Positions 1-6,961 of a stretch of DNA of 9,774 nt are shown here, piece after piece; positions within the stretch are counted from its first letter, which is position 1; each line of letters opens with the position of its first letter. This DNA is from Solobacterium sp. GTDB lineage: Bacteria > Bacillota_I > Bacilli_A > Erysipelotrichales > Erysipelotrichaceae. Location of the stretch: the NCBI GenBank assembly GCA_017543025.1, contig JAFYGX010000175.1:1-9774 (forward strand), written 5' to 3'. The notes under the pieces are model-generated. The model saw only the letters and a program-made list of their open reading frames with translations, was not told where the DNA came from and did not search any database. A program made the translations under genes and the position numbers.

Positions 1-802
1 ATTTGAGGCAATCGGACTTGCAATGCATGTGCTTGCGGATACATGGGCACACACCTATTTTGCGGGAACACCGTCGCTTGTGATCAATAATACCGATAAT
101 CATTTCTTTGAGCTGGTGCCGGCGAAAGGCAATAAGTTTGTGCGCAGGCCGATTGTATTCGGCCACAATCCGGCAGCGAAAGAAGATCCTGAAACCCGGT
201 CTTATACCGGCAGTATTTATCAGGCCAGCGAAAACAGCATTATGAATCTCGGTCATGGACGTGCCGGGCATCTTCCGGATTACAGCTTTATCCGTTATGT
301 CTATCTTCCGGCATGGGGGGATTATAAAGAAATCTACAAGGATAACCAGCATGATTATCTGTTTGCCTTTGCGCAGATGGTATATGCGATGCAGTATCTG
401 AATGATCTGCTTCCTTCGTTTGAACAGGATACCTATGCGTGGGATTCCATTGAACCGTTCAGAGAGGAGATCGAACGCATCATTTCTGTCCGGCGCGTGG
501 ATGACTCGGAAGACTGGAAAGCGCTCGGAGAATCGATCACGGGATCGGAAATCCGCCCGTTTGATCTCATGCAGTATCAGAAGGAATTCATTTCTGCACC
601 GGAGGATCAGAAATATAACGATACTTATCTTGGCCGGTTTTTCACTGCTGCTCTGGCGCAGAAGGCGATGGTTGCCTCCCGTGTGGCCGCAACCGGCAGT
701 AAACTGATGGGCATTGCGGCACATGATGCAAGAAAAGGCTTCCGTGAGATTGGTGATTACCGGAAGGCTGTGGAGAACCGTAATAGAAGCAACCGGATAT
801 GA
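1..802 (+). CDS. DUF6765-like protein, 5' truncated by window
   Basis: The reading frame is open from base 2 and ends at TGA 800-802, giving 266 visible residues. The frame continues upstream of the ATG at 23, so that ATG is internal and the true start lies outside the window. The first visible residues carry a helical His-x3-Asp-x3-His pattern (H9, D13, H17 of the visible part: MHVLADTWAH). Further on, near visible residues 85-92, is a GHGRAGH segment. Such spaced His/Asp residues in an all-helical protein resemble the zinc-dependent phospholipase C / S1-P1 nuclease fold. I recognise the sequence as the DUF6765 family, whose biochemical role is not established; metal binding is inference from the motif. 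The C-terminus is basic and polar, with no membrane helix. The gene converges on the aminotransferase. Confidence is good that it is a real gene and moderate for the family name. Confidence 0.8.
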   Translation, partial: FEAIGLAMHVLADTWAHTYFAGTPSLVINNTDNHFFELVPAKGNKFVRRPIVFGHNPAAKEDPETRSYTGSIYQASENSIMNLGHGRAGHLPDYSFIRYVYLPAWGDYKEIYKDNQHDYLFAFAQMVYAMQYLNDLLPSFEQDTYAWDSIEPFREEIERIISVRRVDDSEDWKALGESITGSEIRPFDLMQYQKEFISAPEDQKYNDTYLGRFFTAALAQKAMVASRVAATGSKLMGIAAHDARKGFREIGDYRKAVENRNRSNRI

Positions 803-862
803 AGAGACGGCAGAATCTATGCGGTATTCCTGATCTGGTCTGAGTGATTCGGCTGAGAAACC

Positions 863-894
863 GCTGCGGTTCGTTCTTCAGGGCAGCTTTTTTT
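863..894 (+). terminator. possible terminator of the DUF6765-like gene
   Basis: GCTGC at 863-867 can pair with GCAGC at 883-887, directly followed by seven T (888-894). The stem is short and the loop long. An alternative small hairpin, AACCG-CTG-CGGTT (859-871), lies too far from the T run. The T run itself can also pair with the A run at 903-908, so the region may act in both directions. The location just past the stop fits a terminator, but the structure is weak. Confidence 0.4.
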
Positions 895-902
895 CTGGCA
901 AC

Positions 903-932
903 AAAAAAGCTGCTCTGCAGAAGCAGAACAGC
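903..932 (-). terminator. Rho-independent terminator of the aminotransferase gene
   Basis: Read on the minus strand, GCTGTTCTGC (932-923) pairs with GCAGAGCAGC (918-909), a 10-bp stem with one G-U pair and a 4-nt loop. Six T follow at once (908-903). It begins about ten bases after the aminotransferase stop codon, exactly where a terminator is expected. Confidence 0.85.
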
Positions 933-941
933 CTGAAACAG

Positions 942-2231
942 TCAGTTCATTTCCTTCAGGTATTTCTGGGCGCTGGCGATCCGCACGCAGACGGTGAAGA
1001 TCTTCATGGCACTTGTCAGATCATCCAGAGAAGGATAGGTAGGAGCGATCCGGATATTGGAATCATTCGGATCCTTGCCGTAAGGCCAGGTGGCTCCGGC
1101 AGGCGTGATGACGACGCCGGCTTTCTTTGCCAGTGCAACGATTTCCTTGGCACATCCCGGGAGTGAGTCGAACATGATGAAGTAACCGCCGAGCGGACAG
1201 GTCCAGGTACCGACTTCGAGTTCTTCCAGATCTTCTTTCAGGATCTGCTCAACTGCTTCGAATTTCGGACGGATGATATCCGCGTGTTTTCTCATATGTT
1301 CAATGAGGCCGGCAATGTCACCGAAGAACCGGACATGACGGAGCTGGTTAACTTTATCGTGACCGATTGTCTGACGCTTCAGATAGGACAGGAAATCGTC
1401 CATGTTGTTCGGACTGGTCGCTACCGCAGCAATTCCGCTTCCCGGGAAAGTGATCTTGGACGTTGAGGAGAATTTATATACAAGATCAGGATTTCCGGCC
1501 CGTTTGCACTCTGCGAGAATTTCAATCAGATAATCCTGACGGTCATCATAGAGATGGTGAACGCCATAAGCGTTATCCCAGAAGATCCGGAAATCATTTG
1601 CGGCAGGTTTCAGACGGGCAAACCGGCGTACGGTTTCGTCCGAATAGGAGTAACCCTGGGGATTGGAATACTTCGGTACACACCAGATACCTTTTACTGA
1701 TTCATCACTGCTGACAAGTGATTCCACCATATCCATATCAGGCCCGGTCGGAGTCATCGGAACAGGAATCATTTTTATCCCGAAGAACTCTGTGATCGCA
1801 AAATGACGGTCATAACCCGGGACCGGACAGAGAAATTTCACTTCCGGGAGTTTTCCCCACGGGGTATTGCCCATGACGCCGTGTGTCCAGCAGCGGCTGA
1901 TCGTATCAAACATGACGTTCAGAGAAGAGTTTCCGTATATGATGATGTCTTTCGGGTTGTTTTCCATCATATCGCCGAGCAGCTGACGTGCTTCCTGGAT
2001 TCCGCTCAGCTGGCCGTAGTTCCGACAGTCCGTCCCGTCTTCACATGTAAGATCAGAAGAAGAGTCCAGCACATCCATCATACCCATGGAAAGGTTGAGC
2101 TGATCCTGACCGGGTTTTCCGCGGCTCATATCCAGATGGATATTCTGCTCCTGAATCTTTACATATTTCTGTTTCAGTTCATGAAGTTCCTGCTTCAGTT
2201 CTTCAGCTGACATATCCTTGTAAGGTTTCAT
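942..2231 (-). CDS. Aspartate aminotransferase-like PLP enzyme (class I/II fold)
   Basis: This 429-residue cytoplasmic PLP enzyme probably transfers an amino group between aspartate and 2-oxoglutarate. The call rests on similarity to the bacterial subgroup 1c aspartate aminotransferases (Pfam Asp_aminotransf type), which open with an MSRGKPG-like segment (here residues 35-41). Visible active-site elements are N190-P-Q-G (NPQG), D219-N-A-Y222, the Schiff-base lysine K259 in SSTSK, and R394 in IRIAP as the likely substrate carboxylate ligand. Length matches the family. I chose the ATG at 2231 because AAGGAGGA (2244-2237) stands 5 bases upstream. An in-frame ATG 18 codons earlier has no such site and would add a tail of different character. 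The gene is monocistronic, ends in a strong terminator, and is divergent from the hydrolase at 2350. Exact substrate preference, for example alanine versus aspartate, cannot be read from the sequence. Confidence 0.92.
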   Translation of the reverse strand: MKPYKDMSAEELKQELHELKQKYVKIQEQNIHLDMSRGKPGQDQLNLSMGMMDVLDSSSDLTCEDGTDCRNYGQLSGIQEARQLLGDMMENNPKDIIIYGNSSLNVMFDTISRCWTHGVMGNTPWGKLPEVKFLCPVPGYDRHFAITEFFGIKMIPVPMTPTGPDMDMVESLVSSDESVKGIWCVPKYSNPQGYSYSDETVRRFARLKPAANDFRIFWDNAYGVHHLYDDRQDYLIEILAECKRAGNPDLVYKFSSTSKITFPGSGIAAVATSPNNMDDFLSYLKRQTIGHDKVNQLRHVRFFGDIAGLIEHMRKHADIIRPKFEAVEQILKEDLEELEVGTWTCPLGGYFIMFDSLPGCAKEIVALAKKAGVVITPAGATWPYGKDPNDSNIRIAPTYPSLDDLTSAMKIFTVCVRIASAQKYLKEMN

Positions 2232-2236
2232 GTTTA

Positions 2237-2263
2237 TCCTCCTTGTCCGGATCTGCTCGGACA
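2237..2263 (-). promoter_or_regulatory. Ribosome binding site and adjoining inverted repeat in aminotransferase leader
   Basis: AAGGAGGA (2244-2237, minus strand) fixes the start codon at 2231. Immediately upstream, TGTCCG (2263-2258) and CGGACA (2249-2244) form a perfect 6-bp inverted repeat around 8 bases, its last base being the first A of the ribosome binding site. In RNA this hairpin would abut the Shine-Dalgarno sequence; as DNA it could be an operator. The binding site is seen directly; any control role is inference. Confidence 0.6.
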
Positions 2264-2349
2264 TATATTTAAAAATATACTCCATTTTCTGCGGCCGTTC
2301 GCATAAAATATTAAATCATCTGAATGTCAGATAAAGGAGAGACCGCTCT

Positions 2350-3327
2350 ATGAAGTGTGAACGCATCAATCTGTATGAACCCGAAGAATATCATTACAGG
2401 CATGCATTCGGATTCATGCCGAATCTGCATACTTATCTGCATGAAGACAGCCGCAGTCTTCCGCTTGTGCTTGTGGTTCCGGGCGGAGGCTATAATTACT
2501 GTTCAGAGTCGGAAAGTGAAATCACCGCAAGAACGTTTTACAGGCTCGGATATCAGGCGGCTGTGCTGACATATACCTGCAACCTTCTGTTTGCAGAGCC
2601 GCTGAAAGAACAGCCTCTCAGGGATATTGTGCGGGCAGTCAGATTGCTGAGAACGAATGCGGAGGAATTCGGCATTGATCCGAAGAGGATTATCGTCTGC
2701 GGCTTCTCTGCCGGCGGGCATCTTTCCGGAACGCTTGCAGAATACCATGATTCAATTGATGATGTCCGCTATCCGTCTGTGAGCGCTGCTCCGGACCGGC
2801 TGATTCTCTGCTATCCGGTTATTACGTCCGGTGAATACGGGCATCATCAGTCTTTTGAAGCGCTGCTTGGAAAGGATGCTTCAGAAGAGGAAACTGACCG
2901 GATGTCGCTGGAAAAGCATGTCCGTGAGGATATGTGTCCGGTATTTCTCTGGCAGACTGCGGAAGATCAGGCCGTGCCGGTGGAAAACAGCTACCTGATG
3001 GCGCTTGCTCTGCGGAAGAAGCGGATCCCGTTTGAACATCATGTATTTCCGCATGGCAGGCATGGACTCTGTGTTGCGACGGAAGAATGGCAGAAACGCA
3101 CCTTTGCGGCAGCGTATTCGCTGGAACAGGTGAAAGAGGTGCTTGCGGCGGTGGACCGGGGAGAGATCACAGCGGACAGAGACGCTGTGAACGGAATCCG
3201 GGAAAGCTATGCGAATCGGATTGATCCGGATTTCGTGGACAGAAAGAAGAAAGCGAATAAAGAAGTGGCTGTCTGGGTGGATCTTGCGGATGCGTGGCTG
3301 AAACGGTCGTTTGCGGAATCAGAGTAA
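2350..3327 (+). CDS. Alpha/beta-hydrolase, BD-FAE/acetyl-esterase-like
   Basis: This 325-residue serine hydrolase is probably a soluble carboxylesterase acting on small acyl or carbohydrate esters. The N-terminal half shows the oxyanion-hole segment PGGGY (44-48) and the nucleophile elbow G-F-S120-A-G-G with a following His. The later half supplies the acid D206 (in AEDQAVP) and the catalytic H238 (in GRHGL), so the triad is complete. There is no signal peptide, so it acts in the cytoplasm. Between the catalytic His and the closing VAVWVDLADAWLKRSF helix there is about 60 residues of charged, helical sequence (roughly 245-305), longer than the short link usual in this family. AAAGGAGA (2333-2340) stands 9 bases before the ATG. 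It is a single gene, divergent from the aminotransferase and convergent with the FKBP fusion. Substrate is unknown. Confidence 0.9.
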   Translation: MKCERINLYEPEEYHYRHAFGFMPNLHTYLHEDSRSLPLVLVVPGGGYNYCSESESEITARTFYRLGYQAAVLTYTCNLLFAEPLKEQPLRDIVRAVRLLRTNAEEFGIDPKRIIVCGFSAGGHLSGTLAEYHDSIDDVRYPSVSAAPDRLILCYPVITSGEYGHHQSFEALLGKDASEEETDRMSLEKHVREDMCPVFLWQTAEDQAVPVENSYLMALALRKKRIPFEHHVFPHGRHGLCVATEEWQKRTFAAAYSLEQVKEVLAAVDRGEITADRDAVNGIRESYANRIDPDFVDRKKKANKEVAVWVDLADAWLKRSFAESE

Positions 3328-3329
3328 CG

Positions 3330-3354
3330 AAAAAGCAGGGGCTTCCTGCTTTTT
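3330..3354. terminator. Bidirectional Rho-independent terminator
   Basis: AAAAAGCAGG (3330-3339) and CCTGCTTTTT (3345-3354) form a perfect 10-bp stem around the loop GGCTT. The A and T runs at the two ends give a T tract on either strand. It sits between the convergent stops of the hydrolase (3327) and the NifX-FKBP fusion (3361), serving both. Confidence 0.92.
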
Positions 3355-3360
3355 CTGTAC

Positions 3361-4227
3361 TCAGCGGATTTCAATCAGCTCAATTTCGAAATTCAGTTCT
3401 TTTCCGGCCATTTCATGGTTGGCATCCAGTGTGACGGCAGAGTCGTTTTTTTCTCTGACCGTTACCCGGAAGCGTCTTCCGTATTCATCAGCGAGAATGA
3501 CCTGTTCTCCGACCGTGAGATCTTCTGACCCCGGAAGGTCTTTGAACGGAATGACCATGATCGCGGCAGGGTCTGCCACACCATAGGCCTCCTCCGGCAT
3601 CAGATGAACGGTTGTTTTCTGCCCGGGCTCCATATCCGCAACTGCCTTGTCAAAGCCGCGGATCATCATACCGGCTCCGCAGACAAATTCAATCGGTGTA
3701 CCGCGGTCATAGGAAGAGTCAAACTGTGTGCCGTCATTGAATGTGCCGCGGTAATGAACTCTGCAGGTATGGCCTGCATTTTTTCCGATCGGTTCAATCT
3801 TCAGCTCACCGCCGCATCCCCCGCATCCGCCGCATCCGGAAGCACCTCCGCAGTGCTCGCTTTCTGCGTGCTCTCCGCAGGAATGGCCGTCTTCGTGGTG
3901 ATGATTGCAGGATTCCTCCGAAGAAACCAGCGTGCCGTTCAGATAGGATGCGACTGCATCATCTGCGTTTCCTTCCGCTCCGGCAATTACCTGGATTCCT
4001 TCATTCGAAAGCGCATTGCGCGCACCTTCGCCGATTCCGCCGCAGATTACAGTCTGAACGCCTTTACTGCTGAGAAAAGATGCAAGTGCACTGTGCCCGG
4101 TTCCGGCTGTATCGGTTACCAGGGAAGAAACGATTTTTCTGTTTTCGATTTCATAGAGTTTAAACGCTTCGGTTTTTCCGAAATGCTGAAATACTTCTCC
4201 GTTATCATAGGAGACTGCAAGTTTCAT
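3361..4227 (-). CDS. NifX/NifB-like domain fused to SlyD-type FKBP prolyl isomerase via Cys/His-rich linker
   Basis: This 288-residue protein has three parts. Residues 1 to about 100 match the dinitrogenase iron-molybdenum cofactor (NifX/NifB C-terminal, MTH1175-like) fold, with MKLAVSYDNG...FGKTEAFKLYEIE at the front and a VQTVICGGIGEGA core. Residues 104-140 are a metal-binding-type linker with six Cys (107, 117, 126, 132, 135, 138; the last three as CxxCxxC) and six His (109, 110, 111, 115, 120, 125). Residues about 141-288 are an FKBP-type peptidyl-prolyl isomerase of the SlyD class: HYRGTFNDGTQFDSS, an insert-in-flap segment after residue 217, and the signature NHEMAGKELNF (270-280). SlyD proteins normally carry their Cys/His metal tail at the C-terminus; here equivalent chemistry lies between the domains. 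A cytoplasmic metal-handling or metalloprotein-folding chaperone is inferred. The ATG at 4227 is preferred (AAAGGA 10 bases upstream) over an in-frame TTG at 4254. Confidence 0.9.
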   Translation of the reverse strand: MKLAVSYDNGEVFQHFGKTEAFKLYEIENRKIVSSLVTDTAGTGHSALASFLSSKGVQTVICGGIGEGARNALSNEGIQVIAGAEGNADDAVASYLNGTLVSSEESCNHHHEDGHSCGEHAESEHCGGASGCGGCGGCGGELKIEPIGKNAGHTCRVHYRGTFNDGTQFDSSYDRGTPIEFVCGAGMMIRGFDKAVADMEPGQKTTVHLMPEEAYGVADPAAIMVIPFKDLPGSEDLTVGEQVILADEYGRRFRVTVREKNDSAVTLDANHEMAGKELNFEIELIEIR

Positions 4228-4237
4228 GGATTTATGT

Positions 4238-4243
4238 TCCTTT
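4238..4243 (-). promoter_or_regulatory. Ribosome binding site of the NifX-SlyD fusion
   Basis: AAAGGA on the minus strand (4243-4238) lies 10 bases before the ATG at 4227. It lies inside the extra codons that a TTG start at 4254 would require, so it decides the start in favour of 4227. Confidence 0.6.
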
Positions 4244-4259
4244 CTGTTACGCAACGTCC

Positions 4260-4289
4260 ATCATACTTAAAAACCGGCAGTTTTGCCAG
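4260..4289 (-). promoter_or_regulatory. Candidate sigma-A promoter for the NifX-SlyD fusion
   Basis: On the minus strand CTGGCA (4289-4284) and TATGAT (4265-4260) are separated by 18 bases. The -10 matches the consensus at five of six positions, the -35 at four. The transcript would start about 25 bases before the ATG at 4227. A small GGCA-GTTT-TGCC inverted repeat overlaps the -35. Assigned by eye only. Confidence 0.4.
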
Positions 4290-4321
4290 ACAGAAGCAGT
4301 AAAGCACAGCAAAGGATGAAG

Positions 4322-5008
4322 ATGCAGAATAAAAATAATGAGGAAATCTGCCGGAACATCGTTTATGCTGTGAGCATGACAGATACAGAAAAGCGGATCA
4401 GAGCGCTTCAGAAGCGGATGCTTGCGGCAAGAAGGAGCAGCAGACCGCACAGAATTGTATTTCTGGATTTTGACGGTGTGGTCAATGTGCCGTATGAATA
4501 CGGAACGGAAGAGTTTGACGCTGCGATGGCGGAAGGGGTTTATGATTTCTTTCGGCCTGAGATTACTGTGCGCCTTGACCGGCTGATCCACGACTATGAT
4601 CTTCGTGTGGTGATTTCATCTTCCTGGCGGTATTCCGGAATGGAGTTCTGCTGTAACAGTCTGAGGAATGCCGGATTCTCCGAAGATGTGGTTATTGAAG
4701 GGATGACAGCGCTGCGGGAGGATTATCCGCCGCGTTGGGAAGAAATACTGATCTATCTGGAAGAACATCCGAATGTCAGTGAATTTCTGATTCTTGATGA
4801 TCTGCCGATGCGTGTTCTTTCTCCATGGGCGGTTCAGACTGTATTTGAAGAAGGCTATTCAGAAGAATGCGACCGGAAGGCACGGGAGATTCTGGACCGG
4901 CAGATTGCGGATGTACGGAAGGATTTCCGGCTGTTCTGGGTCGCTGCGGCCGGTCTGTGCATTCTTCTGATTCTGTGGGTTCTGTCGAACATAGGAGGGC
5001 TGAAGTGA
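4322..5008 (+). CDS. HAD-superfamily protein with C-terminal membrane helix
   Basis: This 228-residue protein shows HAD catalytic motif I at F47-L-D49-F-D51-G-V, a Ser/Trp motif II in VVISSSWR (97-103), and the acidic motif IV as I-L-D159-D160. This FLDFDGV...SSSWR...LDD pattern resembles the small HAD domains described with Swiss-army-knife RNA repair proteins; that subfamily call is tentative. Residues about 204-224 (LFWVAAAGLCILLILWVL) form one hydrophobic helix very near the C-terminus, so the catalytic domain is probably cytoplasmic and tail-anchored to the membrane. A phosphatase activity is inferred and the substrate is unknown. The start is uncertain. The ATG at 4322 has AAAGG (4311-4315) 6 bases upstream and is preferred over the ATG at 4316, a TTG at 4283, or an ATG at 4376 just before the conserved domain. 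The gene overlaps xpt by 4 bases (GTGA), indicating translational coupling. Confidence 0.82.
   Translation: MQNKNNEEICRNIVYAVSMTDTEKRIRALQKRMLAARRSSRPHRIVFLDFDGVVNVPYEYGTEEFDAAMAEGVYDFFRPEITVRLDRLIHDYDLRVVISSSWRYSGMEFCCNSLRNAGFSEDVVIEGMTALREDYPPRWEEILIYLEEHPNVSEFLILDDLPMRVLSPWAVQTVFEEGYSEECDRKAREILDRQIADVRKDFRLFWVAAAGLCILLILWVLSNIGGLK
4993..4999 (+). promoter_or_regulatory. Ribosome binding site setting the GTG start of xpt
   Basis: AGGAGGG lies 5 bases before GTG 5005-5007, inside the last codons of the HAD gene. It decides the xpt start, because the frame is also open upstream to a spurious ATG at 4867 within the HAD gene. Confidence 0.85.
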
Positions 5009-5580
5009 AACTTCTGAAAGAACGGATCATCCGTCAGGGGACGGTGATTAACGATGACATTATCAGAGTGGACAGTTTTCTGAATCATCAGATTGATACA
5101 GAACTGATTGGAGAAATAGGAAGGGAATTCTACCGCTGTTTCTGTGATCTTCCGGTGACGAAGATTGTTACCGCAGAGACGGGCGGAATCGTATTTGCCT
5201 TAACGGCTGCACAGGCGTTCGGAAACATTCCGGTCGTATATGCGAAAAAGGGAGAGATCAGTACAATTACTGAAGAGTGTTACAGTGCGGCAGTGCAGTC
5301 ATTCACCCGGGGCGGATCCCCCCGGCTGAAGATTTCCGCGAAGTATCTCGGTCCGCAGGATCATGTGCTGCTGATTGATGATTTTCTGGCAGCAGGCAGT
5401 GCTGTGAGCGCCATGGTATCGATCTGTGAGCAGGCAGGCGCAACGATCTGCGGTGCAGGCGTCGTCGTTGAAAAGAAATACATGAACGGAAGAGCTGTTC
5501 TGGAAGAAAAGGGCATTCCGTTTGTCTCGCTTGCCTGTATTGAATCGGCCAGAAACGGACAGATCATTTTTGCGGACTGA
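5005..5580 (+). CDS. xpt: Xanthine phosphoribosyltransferase
   Basis: This 191-residue cytoplasmic purine-salvage enzyme converts xanthine and PRPP to XMP and pyrophosphate. It aligns closely in length and sequence with Bacillus subtilis Xpt (194 residues): the N-terminal VDSFLNHQID (22-31), KIVTAETGGI (53-62) and VVYAKK regions, the QDHVLLIDDFLAAGSA PRPP-binding loop (118-133), and the VVVEKKYMNGR segment (153-163). It starts at GTG 5005, which overlaps the TGA of the HAD gene as GTGA and has a strong ribosome binding site. In B. subtilis xpt heads an operon behind a purine riboswitch. Here it is the second gene of a unit with no room for an aptamer directly upstream, so control must come from the HAD-gene promoter or elsewhere. 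The unit closes with the hairpin at 5588-5611. Confidence 0.95.
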   Translation: MKLLKERIIRQGTVINDDIIRVDSFLNHQIDTELIGEIGREFYRCFCDLPVTKIVTAETGGIVFALTAAQAFGNIPVVYAKKGEISTITEECYSAAVQSFTRGGSPRLKISAKYLGPQDHVLLIDDFLAAGSAVSAMVSICEQAGATICGAGVVVEKKYMNGRAVLEEKGIPFVSLACIESARNGQIIFAD

Positions 5581-5587
5581 AACAGAA

Positions 5588-5611
5588 AAAGCCGGTTTAG
5601 ACGCCGGCTTT
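5588..5611. terminator. Bidirectional terminator between xpt and the MFS gene
   Basis: AAAGCCGG (5588-5595) pairs perfectly with CCGGCTTT (5604-5611) around an 8-base loop. The plus strand has only a short broken T run after it. The minus strand has a better one (TTTTTCTGTT), so it looks tuned mainly to the transporter gene, whose restored stop codon is at 5622-5620, 8 bases away. It also lies just past the xpt stop at 5580. Confidence 0.85.
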
Positions 5612-5619
5612 CATTGGGT

Positions 5620-6902
5620 TTATACGGAGCTGCTACGGTTAACGGACGGTTCTTTGCTGGAGAGCAGCAGGAAGATAAATCCGAGTGCGAAGAAGATTGC
5701 GAGTGATCCGACTGCGATGTTGATTGTTCCGCCTGCGAGTTTGACCGCCGCAATGACGGCCGAACCGAGGAGCTTGCGCCTTTGGCAAAAATATCATAGA
5801 TGCCGAAGTATTCACCGGAGTTGTCCGGCGGGATGATCTTGGAAAAATAGCTTCTGGACAGCGACTGAATCGATCCCTGGAAGCATCCGACACCGAATGC
5901 GAGAACGCCGAAGTCAAAGAGTGTCCGCAGGGTGAGCGCATAAAGGCAGACTGCGAAATATCCGGCAATACAGACAAGGATCAGAGGAACGGTATCGTAT
6001 TTTCTGGACAGCCTTGCAAAGACAAGCGATCCGATCCACGCAACAACCTGTGTCGCAAGCAGGAAGACGACCTGACCGACCGCCGGCAGACCGAGATCGG
6101 TTCCGATATTGATGCAGTTGTCGATGATCGTTCCGACGCCGTCGATATAGAGGAAGAAAGCGATCAGGAAGAACAGAACTTTTCTGTCCTTTGTCGCAAT
6201 CCGCTTCAGCGTCTCGAAGATCTTCCGGAATACTCTGCGGATCGAGCCTTTTGTCCGTTCAACATAGTTGATCTGGCGGTAGTTTCTGATCAGCGGGATC
6301 GTTACAAGGAACCACCAGACTGCGGTAATCGCAAAGCCGATGATTTTTCCGGCCTGCGGGGAGATGATCATCAGAGAATCACTGAGACCTCCGCTGATAA
6401 TATAGGCGATCAATGAGAGCGTAAACGGAATGCAGGAACCGATATACCCCCAGGCATATCCGTAAGAGGAAACCTGATCCATCCGATCTTCCGTCGTAAC
6501 ATCATTCAGCATGGAATCATAGAAGGTGAGTGAGGCGGCGTAGAAAATGCGCGTGATGATGTAGATGACCAGAAATGCGATCCAGGTTGAAGCGAATCCG
6601 TTCAGGATACAGCCTGCCACGCCGATCGCAACCGCAGTGGTGAAGAAGATTTTCTTCATGTCTCTGTGATCCGCGATGGCGCCGCATACAGGGCCGAGAA
6701 CAGCTACTACAACTGTAACAATCGCAATGGAAATGGAATAATATGCGGTTGCCCGATCGCCGGAAATCTGTCCCGGTGCGTTTCCGATCGCAAGCGCTTT
6801 GAACCAGATCGGAATCAGAGAACAGGCGAGCATTGTGTATGCGCTGTTTCCGACATCGTAAAGAACCCATGCACTCTCGGTTTTGGTGAGATTCTTAAAC
6901 AT
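5620..6902 (-). pseudogene. UMF1/Atg22-like MFS transporter, disrupted by one-base deletion
   Basis: The N-terminal 377 residues form a polytopic membrane protein of the major facilitator superfamily. The opening ESAWVLYDVGNSAY is the signature of the UMF1/Atg22-like group, whose bacterial substrates are unknown. The frame is clean from ATG 6902 (AAAGGGGA at 6916-6909 upstream) to GIYDIFAKGAS. After codon 377 (5774-5772) it loses sense and would run on as Ser-rich non-membrane sequence antisense to xpt until 5361. Adding one T on the minus strand at about 5771/5770 restores F-L-G-S-A-V-I-A-A-V and a final hydrophobic helix, AIFFALGFIFLLL. The restored frame ends at TAA 5622-5620, gives 427 residues, the usual family length, and stops 8 bases before the terminator. 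Either the gene has lost its last membrane helices or the read has a one-base error. The ancestral site would have been AAGCTT. Confidence 0.85.
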
Positions 6903-6943
6903 AAGCAGTCCCCTTTATTGTGTTTGCTGAAATTGATACATTT

Positions 6944-6949
6944 ATTATA
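6944..6949 (-). promoter_or_regulatory. -10 element of the MFS gene promoter
   Basis: The minus strand reads a perfect TATAAT (6949-6944), placing transcription start about 30 bases before the ATG at 6902. No clean -35 is seen at 17 bases (CGCAAA); TTCGCA lies at 19. A weak -35 is common where an activator or repressor works, and inverted repeats lie exactly there (see next entry). Confidence 0.55.
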
Positions 6950-6961
6950 TGGGCAAACGCG

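Noticed and set aside
3790..3850. GC-rich tandem-looking repeat (CCGCAT-type units)
   Set aside because: It encodes the Gly/Cys repeats of the linker in the NifX-SlyD protein, so it is coding repetition, not a separate repeat element.
3604..4302. 232-codon plus-strand frame over the NifX-SlyD gene
   Set aside because: The minus-strand product has clear domains in order. The plus-strand translation is low-complexity and Cys-rich only because it mirrors the Gly/Cys linker.
4867..5004. N-terminal extension of Xpt starting at ATG 4867
   Set aside because: It would overlap the HAD gene by about 140 bases, does not resemble Xpt, and a strong ribosome binding site marks GTG 5005 instead.
5361..5619. 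C-terminal extension of the transporter frame (Ser-rich, antisense to xpt)
   Set aside because: It arises only from the one-base shift near 5770. It lacks membrane character, covers the opposite strand of a conserved gene, and crosses the transporter's own terminator.
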